64,000 nucleotides of DNA from Cryobacterium flavum (GTDB lineage Bacteria; Actinomycetota; Actinomycetes; Actinomycetales; Microbacteriaceae), in NCBI RefSeq assembly GCF_900103805.1, contig NZ_FNIB01000002.1:248001-312000 (forward strand), given 5' to 3'. The notes under the pieces are model-generated. The model was not told the DNA's origin, made no database searches, and was given only the letters and a program-made list of their open reading frames with translations. Positions 1-7,141 of the stretch are shown piece by piece. Each line of letters starts with the position of its first letter. Position 1 is the first letter of the stretch. Position numbers and translations under genes: made by a program.

Positions 1-124
1 GGTTGAGTAGCGCCTGCGCGGTCTCGTGCGCGACGCGGCTGATGGCCGCCGGATCGTCGCCGCCCTGGAATGCCTCGAATTTGATCCCCGCGAACAGGGT
101 GGGCTTGTGAAAGTTGTCGGCCAC
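1..124 (-). CDS. N-terminus of an uncharacterised protein, cut by the window edge
   Basis: Only the first 41 codons are present; the gene runs off the left edge. Translation begins at a GTG read leftward, giving a start of MADNFHKPTLFAGIKFEAF. An AAGGAG-type ribosome binding site lies about seven bases upstream on the minus strand, which supports this start. The phrases FHKPTLFAG and ISRVAHETAQALL resemble a conserved actinobacterial protein often left as hypothetical; I recall similar N-termini but cannot name a function. The intact tRNA-Lys lies about 95 bases upstream on the other strand. Confidence is good that this is a gene and low for any role. Confidence 0.6.
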   Translation of the reverse strand, partial: MADNFHKPTLFAGIKFEAFQGGDDPAAISRVAHETAQALLN

Positions 125-219
125 GGCGGGTTCTCCTTCGGGTTCAGACGGCGGTTTTTTGCTGTCCCCCACGCTACCCAGAAAAGCTGAGCGCGAATCC
201 ACGGTAGATTAGAACCTAC

Positions 220-292
220 GGGCCTCTAGCTCAGTTGGTAGAGCAAAGGACTTTTAATCCTTGGGTCGTCGGTTCGAGCCCGACGGGGCCCA
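220..292 (+). tRNA. tRNA-Lys (anticodon TTT)
   Basis: A 73-base cloverleaf can be folded by eye. The acceptor arm GGGCCTC pairs with GGGGCCC (one G-T wobble). The D-arm is GCTC/GAGC, the anticodon stem AAGGA/TCCTT encloses the loop CTTTTAA with anticodon TTT at 253-255, and the T-arm GTCGG/CCGAC encloses TTCGAGC. The discriminator base is A292. CCA is not encoded, as is common in actinobacteria. Confidence 0.97.
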
Positions 293-406
293 CAATGATC
301 GCGCACGTGGCGCGGCAGATACGCACTGAATCCACTGGTTTCGGTGCGCATTTCTGTTAGAAGGGCGGAGCGCCGAGATTGCCGGTCAAGGTTCGCTCCT
401 GCGCCC

Positions 407-718
407 CTAGCGCCCGCGTGGCGAAGTCGGCGGCTTCAAGAAAGGCTGTTGCGGCATCTGGTCGAGCCGCTGCTGAAGCGTTTGCTCCCAGGCGACGACA
501 ATCTGACGAATGCGCGCAAGTTTGTCACGGCCCCGGTCGGACACATGCACTGTGATTCGTCTGCGGTCGGTAACGGTCGGTAATCGAAAGGCACACGCCG
601 TGTCTTCCAGTGCGTCGACCGTTCGGCTCAGGCTCGCGTTCGCCATACCCGACACCTCAGCTAACTCCCCCATCGTCGGCGAGTCGAGCCTTTCTAGTGT
701 CTCCAAAATTCGCCACTG
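407..718 (-). pseudogene. MarR-family regulator fragment
   Basis: About 104 codons match the winged-helix core of MarR regulators: QWRILETLERLDSPTMGELA followed by a recognition-helix region (GMANASLSRTVDALED) and the wing TDRRRITVHVSDRGRDKL. MarR proteins are usually 140-160 residues with an N-terminal dimerisation helix; here that helix is missing because the frame meets permease coding sequence of the opposite strand at about 712-720. The C-terminus (MPQQPFLKPPTSPRGR) is also atypical. The intact gene probably diverged from the adjacent permease gene and may have regulated the amide-use cluster to its right. It is most likely non-functional. Confidence 0.75.
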
Positions 719-1203
719 ATTTCGCCAATGCACTCGTCGCGCAGGCATCGACTTCCCGCCTGCTCTATGCGATGACGCGCGACCGCCAGCTGCCCAAATT
801 CCTCGCCAAAGTGACCGAGAAACACAGCGTGCCGGTCAATGCGACATTTTTGGTCGCGGCCATCTCCCTCATCCTCGGACTGTTTCTGACAGTACTGCCG
901 GATGGACTCGGTGCTATCGCGGCCCTGGTCAACTTTGGCGCGCCAACAGCATTCCTGCTGTTGAATGTGTCGGTCGTGTGGTGGTTCATCGTCAAGCAGA
1001 AGTCCCGGCGGTGGTTCGTACACCTGATTTTCCCGGTCCTGGGGTTCGTGGTTCTCGCCTTTGTGCTCTACAACGCCCGAGTGTCCGCCCAAATCCACGG
1101 CGTGGCCTGGCTGATCATAGGAATTGTGGTCGCGGTCGTACTCTACAAAACAGGTCGCATGACCAATCCCGTCCCCGTGTCCGCACCGAGCGAAACGCGG
1201 TAG
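716..1203 (+). pseudogene. C-terminal fragment of an APC-family permease
   Basis: From about base 716 the frame encodes the last third of an amino acid/polyamine/organocation permease: ANALVAQASTSRLLYAMTRD, the cytoplasmic loop RQLPKFLAKV, then four hydrophobic segments up to VVLYKTGRMTN and a TAG at 1201-1203. Family members have about 450-500 residues and 12 membrane helices; only about 160 residues remain, with no plausible start. The left boundary coincides with the truncated end of the MarR fragment, so one deletion probably removed both 5' ends. The formamidase pseudogene begins four bases after the stop, so permease and amidase were probably one operon. Confidence 0.8.
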
Positions 1204-1207
1204 CGAC

Positions 1208-2219
1208 ATGGCCGTACACCAGCCCACTCCGCTCCCCGAACAGTACTCCTACGTGTTCGGGGGGGGCGCGCTCCCCTGCTGAGCGTGCACCCCGGCGACA
1301 TCGTTGAGGTCAGCACGGAGGATTGCTTCGGCGGACGGGTGGAAACCCCCGAGGATTTTCCCAGTCAAATTGTGCCGTTCAACGAACTTAATCCGGTCTC
1401 CGGGCCGATCGAAGTGATCGGCGCGGAACCCGGTGACGTGCTGGCCGTACATTTCGTTTCAATCATCCCGGCGCGCCGGTACGCCATCTCGAGCACCTTC
1501 CCGCTCTTCGGCGCTCTCTCAGAGACGCACGAAACAGCGATGCTGCATGAGCCGCTCGAGGAGCGGGTGTGGTTTTACGACATCGATCTGGATGCCTGGA
1601 CGGCCACTTTTCGCGCCAAGAACTCGGACTACACGCTCGCGCTCCCGCTCGATCCGATGCACGGAACCGTGGGTGTTGCTCCAGCGGGAGGCGAGGTTCG
1701 GTTGGTGGTGACGCCCTCCACCCACGGTGGCAATATGGATACCCCTGAAGCGAGAGCCGGAACAACGCTCTACCTTCCGGTCAACGTAGCCGGGGCGATG
1801 CTGTCCCTCGGAGATGGTCACGCGCGCCAGGGAGAGGGCGAGGTGTGTGGCACCGGACTTGAGTCGGCCATGAACTCGGTCATCGCCCTGGGCCTCATCA
1901 AGGGCGGCGCTTCGGCGTGGCCCCGACTCGAGAACGACGAGTTCATCATGAGTACCGGGTCAGCTCGCCCCTTGGAAGACGCCTTCCGGATCAGCCAGAA
2001 AGACCTTGTGACTGGGCATCCGATCTCACCGGTCTCGACACTCTCGATGCGTACCAACTGGTCAGCCAGATGGGACTCGCTCCGGCCGCCAACGTGTGCG
2101 ATCCCAATTACACGATGTTGGCAAAACTGCCCAAGTGGACTTTGAAGGATACGCAGGCCTACGGCGGAGTTCACGGTCGTTTGCGCACTGCGGCCGTGGA
2201 ATACCTGGCAGCACGATAG
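1208..2219 (+). pseudogene. acetamidase/formamidase, two frameshifts
   Basis: The original product would hydrolyse short amides such as formamide or acetamide to ammonia and the acid. The ATG at 1208 gives MAVHQPTPLPEQYSYVFGG; the frame then breaks in a run of eight G (1259-1266). From about 1267 another frame reads RAPLLSVHPGDIVEVSTEDC and continues with family motifs (VPFNELNPVSGPIEV, PAGGEVRLVVTPSTHGGNMD, GLIKGGASAWPR) to about 2010. There a second shift moves the reading to DWASDLTGLDTLDAYQLVSQ and PAANVCDPNYTMLAKLP, ending at TAG 2217-2219. With six or nine G's in the run and one extra base near 2009 the protein would be intact at about 337 residues. Decay fits the broken permease next door, but the G run is also a typical base-calling error site. 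Confidence 0.85.
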
Positions 2220-2346
2220 CGCCGCCGTTGTCCCGCAGGTTCGGGTGCCCCGACCTGAGCCTGTGTGGCGGTGACGGCCCCTGCAGCGCTGTCGGGCGAA
2301 GGGCCGACCACGCCCTATCAGGCGAACCTAGGCGGTAGGACGGCAT

Positions 2347-2898
2347 TTAGAGCGCGTAGCGGTGACGGATGTGGTGGCGATCGCCGCTCGCCTGCCAGAA
2401 CTCGATCTCGGTGGGAAGCAGGGCGTAGAGCTGCCAGTCGGGGTTGGACCGTCCGTCGGCGCCGGGGCGCTCCTCCCAGTCCAGAGCGGATGCCTCAGCC
2501 GACAACAGAGACACCGCGCCGACCACTCGCACCTGCCTCCCGAGGGCCGCCCAATAGAAGTTCATGGCCGCGCGCGGGTTGGCGGTGAGCTCGCGCCCCT
2601 TGCGCGATGTCCGGGTGCTGGCGAAGTGCCAGGCCCCGAAGTCGACGCCCGCGTTCGTGCCCGAGGAAGCCGGCTCGAGGTTTTTCAGAATGAGCATGCG
2701 CGACGACACCTCGCCGGTTGCAGTGGACGTCGCGAGGCTGAAGGCGTGCGGCTGGGGCACGCCGACGGCCAGCGCTTGCTCGAGCCATTTGAGAAAGAGG
2801 TCGACCGGCGAGGTCGGCGCCGTGGCCGGATCGAAGGCGGGCAGGTCCGCCGGAAAATCGGGCAGGGCCCGTAGGCGTCGACGCAGGGAATCACTCAC
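2347..2898 (-). CDS. pyridoxamine 5'-phosphate oxidase family protein (PdxH-like)
   Basis: The 183-residue product resembles FMN-dependent pyridoxine/pyridoxamine 5'-phosphate oxidases, which make pyridoxal phosphate. Visible family motifs are SRMLILKNL (about residues 66-74, FMN and substrate contacts), SRKGRELTANPRAAMNFYW (98-116), GRQVRVVGAVSLLS (119-132) and the C-terminal IEFWQASGDRHHIRHRYAL, which corresponds to the phosphate-binding tail (usual form EFWQ...R.H.R..Y). It is shorter than typical PdxH (about 210-220 residues), with the loop after residue 140 compressed, so a PhzG-like or specialised oxidase is possible. The start is GTG with a TAGGCT -10 box six bases upstream, implying a leaderless transcript. 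Confidence 0.8.
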   Translation of the reverse strand: MSDSLRRRLRALPDFPADLPAFDPATAPTSPVDLFLKWLEQALAVGVPQPHAFSLATSTATGEVSSRMLILKNLEPASSGTNAGVDFGAWHFASTRTSRKGRELTANPRAAMNFYWAALGRQVRVVGAVSLLSAEASALDWEERPGADGRSNPDWQLYALLPTEIEFWQASGDRHHIRHRYAL

Positions 2899-2904
2899 GC
2901 GGCG

Positions 2905-2910
2905 AGCCTA
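2905..2910 (-). promoter_or_regulatory. leaderless -10 box before the PNPOx gene
   Basis: TAGGCT on the minus strand ends six bases before the GTG start at 2898. The transcript would therefore begin at or next to the start codon. No good Shine-Dalgarno sequence is present. Confidence 0.55.
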
Positions 2911-2940
2911 CCCGTATAGCCCCGAGAGATGGCCTGCTTG

Positions 2941-4167
2941 CTACCCCTTCCGCGGCCCTACCCGCAGCTCCCGCTGCACCAGCAGCGCGAGCTCCCGCAG
3001 CAGCACCTGGTCGACGTCGGCGGCCGAGCGGGGTTGCGAGTCAAACACGCACAGGGCGCCGATGCGCTCCCCTGAGGGCGACTCAATGGGAAAACCAGCG
3101 TAGAAGCGAATGAGCGGATCACCCTGCACGAGCGGGTTGTCGCTGAACCGGGCGTCACTGCGGGCATCCTCGATAATGAGCGGCCCGTCGCCGTCAATGG
3201 TGATCGCGCAGAACGAGCCGGAGCGGGGCAATTCCGGCGCGTCCAGACCCACCCGGGCTTTGTGCCACTGTCGGTCGTGATCAATGATGCTGATCAGGGC
3301 AGATTCGGTGTCGAAGAGGCGTTGGGCGAGTACGACCAGCCGGTCGAATCGGGCCTCCGGCGGGGTGTCGACAATGGCGAGAGCGTCGACGGCCGTCTGG
3401 CGCGCGCGTTCCTGGCCGGCGGCATCCGATTGGGGTGTCGAAAGGTGGTCGGTGATGCCGACCCGTGCTGAATCCAAGTTGTCGGACATGGCCTCAGCCA
3501 GGAGCACGGCCCAGCGGCGATAGTCGTCGGGGGTGCGGTGCCGGTCTGGAGAGAGCGTCGCCGTTGGCGAGAACGGCACGAACGTGGTGCGCGGCGCGTC
3601 GGCGGCGAGCCGCTCGCTCACGGCATTGAGGTCGGTGGCTGACCAATCCGCGATGAGGGCGAGTGGGCCCTTGAAGATCTCAATGCTGCGAATGGGCGGA
3701 ATTCCGAGCACGAAGATGGTCGTACTGCGTGAAGTCTCACGTTCCAGCATCGCGAGCAGGGCCGCCAAACGGTCGCGCCACTCGGTAACGCTGGTGAGAT
3801 CGAGCGCTTCATTGACGCCGAGTGTGACGACGACGGCGTCGAAGCGGCCAAGCCGGGTGTCGGCCAGGGTGGTGAGCGCGTTCACGGCGGTCATGGTACG
3901 GCTGGACAGAAGGTCGATGTCCACGCCGCGGCCGGTACGGGTCGATAGTTCGCGGGCCAGCCAGCCGGGCAGGGCGAGCTGGTGGCTGAGCACACCCCAC
4001 CCAACGGCCGGTCCGCCGCCAAGAATGAGCACCCGGTCGCTGTCGATTCCAGCGGCGTGGGCCTGTGGTGCGTCGCTCGGTCGGGGCAAGTGGCGGTCTT
4101 GGCGCTCGGCTGACGCCGTCCACACTCGCATCAGGGGGCGGAGCGCCCACCGGGTGAGGTCGTGCAT
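2941..4167 (-). CDS. SGNH-hydrolase-like domain fused to a GAF domain
   Basis: The 408-residue protein has two parts. Residues about 44-235 follow the SGNH/GDSL hydrolase layout: block [16 protein letters not shown], block [16 protein letters not shown] (GxND-like, with Asp replaced by Glu) and a C-terminal [13 protein letters not shown] resembling the catalytic Asp/His block. The nucleophile Ser of GDS is absent because block I reads GGGPAVG, so ordinary esterase activity is doubtful. Residues about 258-400 form a GAF domain ([48 protein letters not shown]), the type that senses small ligands or redox state. An ATG start with AAAGG about six bases upstream supports the N-terminus. The DUF445 gene ends 50 bases upstream on the same strand. 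Substrate and signal are unknown. Confidence 0.75.
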   Translation of the reverse strand: MHDLTRWALRPLMRVWTASAERQDRHLPRPSDAPQAHAAGIDSDRVLILGGGPAVGWGVLSHQLALPGWLARELSTRTGRGVDIDLLSSRTMTAVNALTTLADTRLGRFDAVVVTLGVNEALDLTSVTEWRDRLAALLAMLERETSRSTTIFVLGIPPIRSIEIFKGPLALIADWSATDLNAVSERLAADAPRTTFVPFSPTATLSPDRHRTPDDYRRWAVLLAEAMSDNLDSARVGITDHLSTPQSDAAGQERARQTAVDALAIVDTPPEARFDRLVVLAQRLFDTESALISIIDHDRQWHKARVGLDAPELPRSGSFCAITIDGDGPLIIEDARSDARFSDNPLVQGDPLIRFYAGFPIESPSGERIGALCVFDSQPRSAADVDQVLLRELALLVQRELRVGPRKG

Positions 4168-4217
4168 TGGAGCCTTTCGTTCTGACCAGTCTCCCCCGCA
4201 TCAGGGTCAAAAGCGAT

Positions 4218-5555
4218 TCAAAACAGCGCGGCCACCGCGTGCGCGAGCGTGAAAATGGCCAGACCAGCGAGGGCGCCGACCACGGTTCCGTTGATGCGGA
4301 TGAATTGCAGGTCGCGGCCCACCTGCAGTTCGATCTTCGCGGCCGTCTCTTCGGCGGGCCAGCGCTCCACGGTTTCGGTGATCACTCCGGCGATCTCGTG
4401 CCGATAGTTGGCGACGACGTAACTGGCTGTGTCGGCGAGCCAGCGGTCGATGCGGGAGCCGAGGGCGCCATCCGTTGTGAGTCTCTCGCCGACGTCGCTC
4501 AGCGTCGAGCGGATGCCGACCCGCAGCGCGCTCGTCGGGTCGCTCAATGCCTCGATGAGCGACGCTTTGACGGCCTCCCAAGTGTCGCCGGCGAACTCCC
4601 GCAGCTTGGCATTGTCGAGAATCTCGTCCTTGAGATTTTCGACTTTGGCGATCATGGCTGATTCATATTGCAGGTCGTGCATGACCTCGCTGAGGTACTC
4701 GTCGAGGGCTTTGCGCACCGGATGCCTGCGGTCGTTTCGCGCGGACGCCACAAACGCAAGCACCTCCCGGTAGGCCTTGTCGTCGACGAGTTTGTCGACG
4801 AAGCCGGGCAGCCACGTCGGCAGCCGCTGCGACACCACGCGCCCGAACGCCTCGGGATGGGCGCGCAACCAGCCGTCGGCGCGGTCGAGCAGCAGGTCGA
4901 CGGCCGCGTGCTGCTGCCCGCTCGTGACGAGGCGCTCCCCCACCTTGCCCAGGCTCGGGCCCCACTCGGGCTTCACCAAGTGTTCGCGCGCGACGGATTC
5001 AATGAGGTTCTTGATGGCGTCGTCGCCGAGCAGGTTGAGCAGGCCCTGGCCGGCGACGGCGAGCTCGTCGGTGAGGCGTTCGGCGTTGGATGTAGTGGTG
5101 AGCCAGGCGCCGAGGCGGCGGGACGGCTGCATGGATTCGAGTTTGCCGCGAATGACGGTTTCGGAAAGAAAATTGGTCTCAACGAATTCGCCGAGGCTCG
5201 CACCGATCTCGTCTTTGCGGTTGGCGATGATGTTGGTGTGCGGGATTTTTAGCCCCAGCGGGTAGCGAAACAGGGCGGTCACGGCGAACCAGTCCGCGAT
5301 CGCGCCGACCATGCCACCCTCGGCGGCGGCGCGTACGTATTCGAGCCAGGGGTAGCTCTCCTGCAGGGCGAACGACACCGTGAAGATGACGGCCATGAGG
5401 GCGAGCAGCCCGGCCGCGAGGCGCTTCATGCTTCTCAGGGCGGTACGGCGTGCCTGGTCGTTCGGAGATTCTGCGGGGGACGCGGTTTCTGTTGTCGCGC
5501 CCGAGGTCTGGTCGGGGGCGACTTGTTCGTTGCCCGGGGTTCTGCTCTGCGCCAT
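4218..5555 (-). CDS. DUF445 family membrane protein
   Basis: The 445-residue product matches the DUF445 family (YjiN-like), whose biochemical role is unknown. After a low-complexity N-terminus rich in Thr, Ser and Glu (1-35) comes a membrane segment (RLAAGLLALMAVIFTVSFAL, about 45-64). Then follows the family hallmark AAEGGMVGAIADWFAVTALF-RYPLGLKIPHT-NIIANRKDEIG (about 77-120). A long, mostly helical and charged middle region follows, and a second membrane segment closes the protein (GTVVGALAGLAIFTLAHAVA). There is no clear ribosome binding site for the ATG; a CAGGCT hexamer six bases upstream is one base from the leaderless -10 pattern. The SGNH-GAF gene follows and may be cotranscribed. Confidence 0.88.
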   Translation of the reverse strand: MAQSRTPGNEQVAPDQTSGATTETASPAESPNDQARRTALRSMKRLAAGLLALMAVIFTVSFALQESYPWLEYVRAAAEGGMVGAIADWFAVTALFRYPLGLKIPHTNIIANRKDEIGASLGEFVETNFLSETVIRGKLESMQPSRRLGAWLTTTSNAERLTDELAVAGQGLLNLLGDDAIKNLIESVAREHLVKPEWGPSLGKVGERLVTSGQQHAAVDLLLDRADGWLRAHPEAFGRVVSQRLPTWLPGFVDKLVDDKAYREVLAFVASARNDRRHPVRKALDEYLSEVMHDLQYESAMIAKVENLKDEILDNAKLREFAGDTWEAVKASLIEALSDPTSALRVGIRSTLSDVGERLTTDGALGSRIDRWLADTASYVVANYRHEIAGVITETVERWPAEETAAKIELQVGRDLQFIRINGTVVGALAGLAIFTLAHAVAALF

Positions 5556-5659
5556 GGCTCAAGCCTGCCCGATTGCGGGGCTGCGCGGGTGCACATTTGG
5601 GCGCGGCGTGTTCGAGGCCGTGCCCGAGGTGTTCGTGCGTGGGTGTGGCGGCATCCGCT

Positions 5660-5774
5660 CACCGAGCCGTGAGTTTCATACGCCGACCCGTGAGTCTTCA
5701 CCCCATGCAAACGATTCAACGAGCTCAAACTCACGGCTCGACGAACGCCGCGGTCACGAACTCACGGCTCGGTG
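5660..5774. repeat. cluster of four AACTCACGGCTCG-type repeats
   Basis: The 13-mer AACTCACGGCTCG is present at 5728-5740 and 5759-5771, and inverted at 5663-5675 (CGAGCCGTGAGTT). A diverged inverted copy CGACCCGTGAGTC lies at 5684-5696. The outer copies form a 16-base perfect inverted repeat (5660-5675 with 5759-5774). The cluster fills most of the 299-base gap between the DUF445 start and the DUF305 start. No coding sequence is supported in that gap. It could be operator sites or a small dispersed palindromic repeat. Confidence 0.7.
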
Positions 5775-5789
5775 GGGAGCGCCGGACCG

Positions 5790-5806
5790 ATACTCTGAGG
5801 GGGTAT
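5790..5806. promoter_or_regulatory. CsoR-like operator before the DUF305 gene
   Basis: ATACTC, five bases, GGGTAT: an imperfect inverted repeat resembling the copper-sensing CsoR operator (A/T-TACCC...GGGTA-T/A). It matches the better site at 7086-7104 before the copper ATPase and lies about 50 bases before the DUF305 start. Confidence 0.55.
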
Positions 5807-5854
5807 GCGATTCGCTCGGACCGCATCGCATGCGTCGACGGAGGTGATCTGAGC

Positions 5855-6451
5855 GTGAAAGCTGGTGTTGCAGCCTCCGTTTCGCACCGGCGCACCGCGC
5901 TGCTCGCGCTTCTGGCCCTGGCCGCCCTGGTGCTGAGCGTGCTGGCCATGCACTCCGCCTCCCCCGAGGCCGCCCCGAGCACGGCGGCATCCGCTTTCAA
6001 AAGTGACGACGTGATGTTCGCGCCGCAGATGATTCCGCACCACGAACAGGCCGTTGAGATGAGCGATGACCTGCTCACCAAAGACGGCGTCGACCAGGAC
6101 GTCGTCGATCTGGCGACACAGATCAAGGCCGCGCAGGCGCCCGAGATCGAAACGATGCAGGGCTGGCTCAGCGACTGGGATGCCACCGAGGACGGCATGG
6201 CCGGGATGGACCACGGCACCGGCGACATGATGAGCGACGACGACATGATGGAGCTGCAGGACGCCTCGGGAGCGGATGCCGGAGCGCTCTACCTGACCCA
6301 GATGATCATGCACCACGAGGGCGCGATCGCGATGGCCAGGGCCGAGCTGAACGATGGGGAGAACGCCGACGCGCTCGCCCTGGCCGAGGCGATCGTGAGC
6401 TCGCAGACCGGCGAGATCGCCGTGATGAACGACCTGCTCGCCGCACGCTAG
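5855..6451 (+). CDS. DUF305 family exported protein
   Basis: The 198-residue product has an N-terminal hydrophobic signal/anchor (HRRTALLALLALAALVLSVLA, about 10-30) followed by two DUF305 halves: FAPQMIPHHEQAVEMSD and LTQMIMHHEGAIAMARAEL, each with the paired-His motif. A Met/Asp-rich linker (GMAGMDHGTGDMMSDDDMM) lies between them. DUF305 proteins occur repeatedly in copper-resistance loci and probably bind metal outside the membrane; this is inferred from family context. The GTG at 5855 is chosen because GGAGGTGA (5840-5847) is a near-perfect ribosome binding site seven bases upstream; the longer open frame to 5450 crosses the repeat cluster. The stop overlaps the multicopper-oxidase start (TAGTG). 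Confidence 0.85.
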   Translation: MKAGVAASVSHRRTALLALLALAALVLSVLAMHSASPEAAPSTAASAFKSDDVMFAPQMIPHHEQAVEMSDDLLTKDGVDQDVVDLATQIKAAQAPEIETMQGWLSDWDATEDGMAGMDHGTGDMMSDDDMMELQDASGADAGALYLTQMIMHHEGAIAMARAELNDGENADALALAEAIVSSQTGEIAVMNDLLAAR

Positions 6452-7061
6452 TGACCGTCACGGTGAGCCGTCGTCGGGTATTGACCATTGGGGGCCTCGG
6501 CCTGGCCGCAACCGCCATCGGGGCGGGGGCGGCGTGGCAGCTGTGGCCCGACGGTTCGGGCGGCGCGTCGGGCGGGCCCGAGTTCGTGCAGCCGAAGGAA
6601 CTGTCCAGCTCGGCCGGTGAACTCACGGTGAAATTGGATGCCGCACCCGTTCGAGTTCACCTGCGCCCTTCGACCGTGACGGCCCGGCGCGAGTTGGTGT
6701 TCGCCATGGGAATGGGGTCGGGAATGGGCGGCGGCATGATGACGCCCACGATCAACGGGCAGGTTTTCTCGGGCGACCGGGTCGACCTGACTGTGGCGTC
6801 GGGCAGCGTTGAGGAGTGGACACTGCGCAACGACAGCGGAATGGCGCATCCGGTGCACCTGCACGTCTGGCCGGTGCAGATCGTGGAGCAGAACGCACGG
6901 GCGGTGTCGGCAGCCGTCTGGCAGGACGTGGTGAACGTTCCGCCGCTCGGCCAAGTGCGGGTGCGCATCGCGTTCGACGACTTCGGCGGTCGCACGGGCT
7001 ACCACTGCCACATTCTCGACCAGAGGACACCGGCATGATGGGCGTCGTCGAATCCCGTTAG
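6451..7061 (+). pseudogene. truncated, frameshifted multicopper oxidase
   Basis: The GTG at 6451 overlaps the previous stop. A twin-arginine-type signal (SRRRVLTIGGLGLAATAIGA) is followed by an N-terminal stretch typical of periplasmic multicopper oxidases (ELSSSAGELTVKLDAAPV). At about residue 70 it jumps directly to the last cupredoxin domain (TARRELVFAMG, TINGQVFSGDRVD, HPVHLHVWPVQIVE, GYHCHIL). Some 250 residues with the first two copper-ligand clusters are missing. Near 7021-7023 a base is lost: the frame ends as ILDQRTPA at 7038, whereas one extra base would give the expected HEDTGMMGVVESR ending at 7061. The frameshift removes the last His and Met ligands of the type-1 copper site. The original role was probably Cu(I) oxidation. 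Confidence 0.8.
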
Positions 7062-7085
7062 CGTGTGCGTTCGGCCCCCTGTGGG

Positions 7086-7104
7086 TATACCCTTGGGGGG
7101 TATA
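7086..7104. promoter_or_regulatory. CsoR-like operator before the copper ATPase
   Basis: TATACCC, five bases, GGGTATA: a 7-base perfect inverted repeat matching the CsoR operator type, 37 bases before the ATG. CsoR releases DNA on binding Cu(I). No csoR gene is present in this window. Confidence 0.75.
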
Positions 7105-7141
7105 AGTTGCATTATCGAGAGAATCGGCATCGAGGAATGAC

